This document shows, piece by piece, positions 60,305 through 64,000 of a stretch of DNA of 64,000 nt. The stretch lies in contig LNDV01000034.1 of the NCBI GenBank assembly GCA_001464765.1, positions 1,154,671 to 1,218,670 of the forward strand. The letters are read 5' to 3'. The notes beneath the pieces were generated by a model, which made no database searches, was not told the DNA's origin, and saw nothing but the letters and a program-made list of their open reading frames with translations. Each line of letters opens with the position of its first letter. The first letter of the stretch is position 1. This DNA comes from Betaproteobacteria bacterium Ga0077526 (lineage in GTDB: Bacteria > Pseudomonadota > Gammaproteobacteria > Burkholderiales > Ga0077523). Made by a program: the position numbers and the translations under genes.

Positions 60305-61651
60305 ATGGGAGCCATCAAGGAAGTTCTCGTCCCCGATATCGGCGACTACAAGGACGTGCCTGTCATCGAGATTCTCGTGAAGGCCGGCGATCGCGTCGAA
60401 GCGGAGACCTCGGTCATCACGCTGGAGTCCGACAAGGCCACGATGGAGGTCCCCGTCCCGGAGGCGGGCGTGGTGAAGGAGATCAAGGTCAAGGTGGGCG
60501 ACAAGGTGGCCCAGGGCACCCTGGTCCTGACCCTCGAAGTGGATGCTGGCGGAGCGACCAGCGTGGCGGCTGCGGCTCCCGCCCCGGCTCCCGTCGCGCC
60601 GGCTCCCGCTCCCGCAGCGGCCCCCGCACCGGTAGCACCGCCGGTTCTGGCCACTGCGCCGTCCCCCACGGCCGCACCGGCTGCGCCCCCGGTGGCCGCG
60701 GCTGGTCCTGTCGACGAAGCTTCCTTTGCCCGTGCGCACGCCAGCCCATCCGTGCGGCGCTTCGCCCGTGAACTCGGCGTGGATCTTGGCAAGGTCGGAG
60801 CGACCGGACCCAAGGGCCGGATCCTCAAGGAAGACATCCAGACCTTCGTGAAGCAGTCCCTCTCGGGCGCAGCGCCAGCCGCAGCCGCGTCCGGCGGCGG
60901 TGCCGGCCTGGCGCTCGGCCTGCCTGCGTGGCCGGTCGTGGATTTCGCGAAATTCGGCCCGGTCGAGACGCAGCCCATGTCGCGGATCAAGAAGATCTCC
61001 GGCCCGGCGCTGCACCGCAACTGGGTGAGCATTCCGCACATCACGCAGCAGGACGAAGCCGACATCACGGAGCTGGAAGCCTTCCGGAAGTCGCTCTCCG
61101 ACGATGCCGCGAAGCAGGGCGTGAAGCTGACCCCGCTCGTCTTCATCATGAAGGCGTGCGTCAGCGCCCTGAAGGCCCATCCGGAATTCAACAGTTCCAT
61201 GGCCCCGAGCGGAGACGCCCTCATCCTCAAGCGCTATTACAACCTCGGTGTCGCGGTCGACACCCCCGGCGGGCTCGTGGTGCCGGTGGTGCGCGATGTC
61301 GACCAGAAGGGCGTGTTCCAGCTCGCGAAGGAACTCGGCGAGATCAGCGCCCGTGCCCGCGACGGCAAGCTGGGCCCTTCCGACATGCAGGGCGGCACCT
61401 TCTCGATTTCCAGCCTGGGCGGCATCGGCGGCACGCATTTCACGCCGATCATCAACGCGCCAGAAGTGGCGATCCTCGGGGTGTCCCGTTCCTCGATGAA
61501 GCCTGTCTGGAAGGACGGTCAGTTCGTGCCCCGGCTGATTCTGCCGCTGTCGCTCTCGTACGATCACCGAGCCATCGATGGCGCCCAGGGCGCGCGGTTC
61601 ATCACGCACCTCAACAATGTCCTGTCGGATCTGCGGCGAGTGATGCTGTGA
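60305..61651 (+). CDS. aceF: Dihydrolipoamide acetyltransferase (E2 of pyruvate dehydrogenase)
   Basis: 448 residues. One N-terminal lipoyl domain (TLESDKATMEVPVPEAG with Lys as lipoylation site, residues ~3-76), an Ala/Pro-rich hinge (~80-140), a peripheral subunit-binding domain (SPSVRRFARELGVDLGKVGA, ~145-180) and the catalytic domain (~225-448) ending with the active-site SYDHRAIDGAQGARF. Having one lipoyl domain, not three as in E. coli, is normal for many Betaproteobacteria. No E3 (lpd) gene follows; it must be elsewhere. Confidence 0.96.
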   Translation: MGAIKEVLVPDIGDYKDVPVIEILVKAGDRVEAETSVITLESDKATMEVPVPEAGVVKEIKVKVGDKVAQGTLVLTLEVDAGGATSVAAAAPAPAPVAPAPAPAAAPAPVAPPVLATAPSPTAAPAAPPVAAAGPVDEASFARAHASPSVRRFARELGVDLGKVGATGPKGRILKEDIQTFVKQSLSGAAPAAAASGGGAGLALGLPAWPVVDFAKFGPVETQPMSRIKKISGPALHRNWVSIPHITQQDEADITELEAFRKSLSDDAAKQGVKLTPLVFIMKACVSALKAHPEFNSSMAPSGDALILKRYYNLGVAVDTPGGLVVPVVRDVDQKGVFQLAKELGEISARARDGKLGPSDMQGGTFSISSLGGIGGTHFTPIINAPEVAILGVSRSSMKPVWKDGQFVPRLILPLSLSYDHRAIDGAQGARFITHLNNVLSDLRRVML

Positions 61652-61664
61652 GGGGCTTCGCGGG

Positions 61665-62327
61665 TTGACGGGCTCGGGGCCGATCGGCCTGCTCGGCGGG
61701 ACCTTCGATCCCATCCACCTGGCCCATCTGCGGCTGGCCCAGGAGGCCCGCGAGGCCTGCGGGCTGGCGCAGGTGCGGTTCATTCCCAGCGCCTCGCCTC
61801 CGCATCGCGCGAACCCCGGCGTTTCGGCAGCCCACCGTCTGCGGATGGTGGAGCTCGCCGTGGCCGACAACCCCCGCTTCATCGCCGACGACCGCGAACT
61901 GCTCCGCAGCACCCCCAGCTACACGATTGACACCGTCGCCACCCTGCGGCGGGATCTCGGCCCGAACCGCCCGCTCTGCGTGATCGTCGGGGCCGACGCC
62001 TTTGCCCTGTTCGATACCTGGAAGGACTGGCGGCACCTGCTGGACGCCGCCCATGTGATCGTCGCCACCCGACCCGGGTCGACGACCCTGCCGGCCGGAG
62101 CGGATCTGCGGCACCAGATGCTGCAGCGCAGAACGACCGATGCCACCGCGCTGGACTCCCGGCCGGGCGGCCTGCTTTTCGAGCTGCAGATCACGGCGAT
62201 GGACGTTTCGGCCAGTCGCATCAGGGAAGATCTCGCAGCGGGCCGGGAGCCCCGGTATTTGCTTCCGGATTCCTTACTCGGCTATATTGCCTCGAACCAC
62301 CTTTACCGGAGCCCGGATGCAGGTTGA
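61665..62327 (+). CDS. nadD: Nicotinate-nucleotide adenylyltransferase
   Basis: 220 residues. NaMN adenylyltransferase makes deamido-NAD in NAD synthesis. The nucleotidyltransferase motif GLLGGTFDPIHLAHLRLAQE and the C-terminal MDVSASRIREDLAAGREPRY are diagnostic. The start is a TTG at 61665, 14 bases after aceF, with GAGGGG upstream; it is the only start that keeps the conserved N-terminus. It overlaps rsfS by 11 bases. Confidence 0.93.
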   Translation: MTGSGPIGLLGGTFDPIHLAHLRLAQEAREACGLAQVRFIPSASPPHRANPGVSAAHRLRMVELAVADNPRFIADDRELLRSTPSYTIDTVATLRRDLGPNRPLCVIVGADAFALFDTWKDWRHLLDAAHVIVATRPGSTTLPAGADLRHQMLQRRTTDATALDSRPGGLLFELQITAMDVSASRIREDLAAGREPRYLLPDSLLGYIASNHLYRSPDAG

Positions 62328-62727
62328 CTCATTGGCACGCGCAGCGATCAGCGCGCTGGAAGACATCAAGGCGCGCGACATCTCTGTGCTCGATGTCCGT
62401 CGCCTGACCTCATTGTTCGATACCGTCATCGTCGCCAGCGCGGATTCCGCGCGGCAGACCAAGGCCCTTGCCCGCCACGTGCAGGACAAGGCGAAGGAAG
62501 CCGGCGGGCAGGTCTACGGCGTGGAAGGCGAGGGTTCGGGTGAATGGGTCCTGGTGGACCTGGGCGACGTGGTCGTCCACATCATGCAGCCCGCCATCCG
62601 TGACCACTACAACCTCGAAGAGCTCTGGGGCGGCCGGCGGCCGCTTCCGTCCCGTGCCGCGCAGGCCACGAGCGGCGTGGATTCCCTCGGTACTCCCTTT
62701 CAGTACGCTGCCCGCGGCGGGCGCTGA
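62317..62727 (+). CDS. rsfS: Ribosome silencing factor RsfS
   Basis: 136 residues. RsfS binds ribosomal protein L14 and blocks subunit joining in starvation. Family blocks: ALEDIKARDISVLDVRRLTS, LFDTVIVASADSARQTKALA, EGEGSGEWVLVDLGDVVVHI and YNLEELWG. It starts inside the nadD end, as is common in Betaproteobacteria. Confidence 0.95.
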   Translation: MQVDSLARAAISALEDIKARDISVLDVRRLTSLFDTVIVASADSARQTKALARHVQDKAKEAGGQVYGVEGEGSGEWVLVDLGDVVVHIMQPAIRDHYNLEELWGGRRPLPSRAAQATSGVDSLGTPFQYAARGGR

Positions 62728-62769
62728 GCGCCCTCGCCGCCGCCCGATTCCGGTCGGCGCGCCCGAGCC

Positions 62770-63249
62770 ATGCGCTTCGTCATCCTGAGTCTCAGCCACC
62801 GCCAGCCTGCCTGGGTGGATGCCGCCTTCGAGGAGTACGCGAAACGCATGCCGCGCGAGGCCCGGCTGGAACTCGTCGTCTTGAAGCCCGAATCCCGCCC
62901 GGACGGCGCTGGCGAGCAGGCGGTGGACCGACTGCTCGAGAAGGAGGCGCAACGTATGCAGGCGGCCATCCCCCCCGGCGCCCTCGTCGTCGCCCTGGAC
63001 GAGCGGGGTCGGAGCCTCTCGACCCGGGATCTGTCCCGGACGATGGAGGGCTGGTTTCAGGAAGGACGGGACATCGCCTGGGTCGTCGGCAGCGCCGACG
63101 GACTGCACTCGGGCCTGAAAGCCCGCGCCGACCTCACCGTGTCGCTGTCCGCCATGACCCTGCCGCACGGTCTCGTCCGCGTGATCCTGGCGGAACAGCT
63201 CTATCGGGCACTGTCGCTACTGCGGGGTCATCCGTATCATCGCGACTGA
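62770..63249 (+). CDS. rlmH: 23S rRNA pseudouridine-1915 N3-methyltransferase RlmH
   Basis: 159 residues, the family's exact size. SPOUT-fold methyltransferase acting on position 1915 in helix 69 of 23S rRNA. Motifs: ALDERGRSLSTRDLSRTMEG, DIAWVVGSADGL (SAM site) and the C-terminal trefoil ending LSLLRGHPYHRD. It is 42 bases after rsfS, the usual order. Confidence 0.96.
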   Translation: MRFVILSLSHRQPAWVDAAFEEYAKRMPREARLELVVLKPESRPDGAGEQAVDRLLEKEAQRMQAAIPPGALVVALDERGRSLSTRDLSRTMEGWFQEGRDIAWVVGSADGLHSGLKARADLTVSLSAMTLPHGLVRVILAEQLYRALSLLRGHPYHRD

Positions 63250-63272
63250 CCTCACCCTTTCACGGCCTGCCG

Positions 63273-63896
63273 GTGAACCTGCCCTTCCGCTACATCTACC
63301 TCGCTTCGCGCAGCCCGCGCCGGCGGGAGATCCTCACCCAGATCGGCGTGCGATTCGAGATGCTGCTCCTGCGGGATGCATCGGGGCGCGCCGTGGATGT
63401 GGACGAATCCCCGCGCGGAGGGGAGAACGGCGCCGACTATGTGCTGCGCCTCGCCCGGGAGAAGGCCGAGGTGGGCTGGTCGCGCATGGCCCTGCGGCAT
63501 CTGCCGATGGCCCCCGTCCTTGCCGCGGACACCACCGTGGTTCTGAACGGTGACATCATCGGCAAGCCTTCGAGCCGCGAGGATGCGGTCGCCATGCTGA
63601 CACGGCTTTCCGGCAGCACCCACGAAGTCCACACGGCGGTTGCCGTGAAGTTCGAGCACAAACTGGAGTCCGCCCTGAGTTCCACCTCCGTGAGTTTCGG
63701 CGCCCTGTCCGAAGAAGTCATTCGCCGTTATGCGGCCAGCGGCGAGCCGATGGACAAGGCCGGCGCCTATGGCATCCAGGGCCGTGCGGCCGTATTCGTC
63801 GAGGGCATCGCCGGGAGCTACTCGGGGGTGATGGGCCTGCCGGCCTTTGAGACGGCCGATCTGCTGCGCCGCTTCGGCTTCACCCTGCCGCCATGA
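63273..63896 (+). CDS. maf: Maf family nucleotide pyrophosphatase
   Basis: 207 residues. Hydrolyses non-canonical or dTTP/UTP-type nucleotides. Signature LASRSPRRREILTQIGVRFE at the start, VLAADTTVVLNGDIIGKPSS, and KAGAYGIQGRAAVFVEGIAG. The start is GTG at 63273, 23 bases after rlmH; the following gene starts 43 bases later. Confidence 0.93.
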   Translation: MNLPFRYIYLASRSPRRREILTQIGVRFEMLLLRDASGRAVDVDESPRGGENGADYVLRLAREKAEVGWSRMALRHLPMAPVLAADTTVVLNGDIIGKPSSREDAVAMLTRLSGSTHEVHTAVAVKFEHKLESALSSTSVSFGALSEEVIRRYAASGEPMDKAGAYGIQGRAAVFVEGIAGSYSGVMGLPAFETADLLRRFGFTLPP

Positions 63897-63939
63897 GCGT
63901 TGCCTGCACGCGCGCCGGTTCGAAGTGCGCGGCCTGCCC

Positions 63940-64000
63940 ATGAAGGAAGAGATCCTCGTCAACGTCACGCCGCAGGAAACGCGCGTGGCCCTGATGCAGC
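63940..64000 (+). CDS. rng: Ribonuclease G, 5' fragment
   Basis: Twenty codons before the window ends: KEEILVNVTPQETRVALMQ, the conserved RNase G/E start (LLVNVTPxETRVA). Gene order maf-rng is typical of Betaproteobacteria. The remainder lies beyond the window. Confidence 0.85.
   Translation, partial: MKEEILVNVTPQETRVALMQ

Overview
This is a 64 kb stretch of GC-rich DNA (roughly two-thirds G+C by eye), almost certainly chromosomal and most likely from a betaproteobacterium. The evidence is the aceE-aceF genes followed by nadD-rsfS-rlmH-maf-rng at the right edge, an orphan Bug-type solute receptor, three PEP-CTERM surface proteins (typical of Rhodocyclaceae-like and other environmental Betaproteobacteria), and a full branched-chain-type ABC transporter bracketed by acyl-CoA ligases. 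The exact genus cannot be read from the sequence. I saw no rRNA, tRNA, CRISPR array, prophage or intact insertion sequence.

Layout. 0-3.5 kb: a PEP-CTERM protein, an aldo/keto reductase and a PcaF-like thiolase. 3.9-5.9 kb: a two-gene unit of a membrane-anchored TIR protein and a metacaspase-like protease, then a 3-hydroxyacyl-CoA dehydrogenase. 6.8-14.1 kb: an isochorismatase-family hydrolase overlapping a RidA protein, small secreted proteins and lipoproteins, a YbaL/Kef-type antiporter overlapping a lipoprotein gene, and an unrecognised 301-residue protein. 14.1-17.1 kb: a poorly conserved-looking segment of small membrane proteins bounded by two copies of a 240-bp repeat. 17.1-19.3 kb: a second PEP-CTERM protein and TetR and Crp/Fnr regulators with candidate operators.

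19.4-28.1 kb is a collinear catabolic block: acyl-CoA ligase, LivG, LivH, LivM, substrate-binding protein, LivF and a PaaK-family ligase. The expected job is import of an organic acid or amino acid and its activation to a CoA thioester; the thiolase and dehydrogenase nearby could serve the downstream degradation. 28.2-32.9 kb: a lipoprotein serine protease, a Bug receptor, a flavoprotein with a 55-residue leader gene, and a DUF3617 protein. 33-39.5 kb: a 1509-residue helicase-nuclease divergent from RecQ. 39.6-42.4 kb: a beta-propeller protein with a PEP-CTERM partner.

42.5-51.9 kb is an all-minus-strand cluster: a fused EutB-EutC ethanolamine ammonia-lyase, its reactivase EutA, a glycerol-kinase-like FGGY kinase, two FAD oxidoreductases that resemble the two flavoproteins of glycerol-3-phosphate oxidation, and an APC permease. 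Together they look like catabolism of an amino alcohol plus a glycerol-derived compound. 52.5-57.4 kb: small membrane and secreted proteins, a GST, a fasciclin protein and an AhpD-like protein. 57.5-64 kb: pyruvate dehydrogenase E1 and E2, then housekeeping genes for NAD synthesis and ribosome function.

The most interesting items are the TIR-caspase pair, the EutBC fusion and its glycerol-type neighbours, the helicase-nuclease, the repeat-bounded small-protein segment, and purine-tract repeats with a 7-base period in two intergenic regions.
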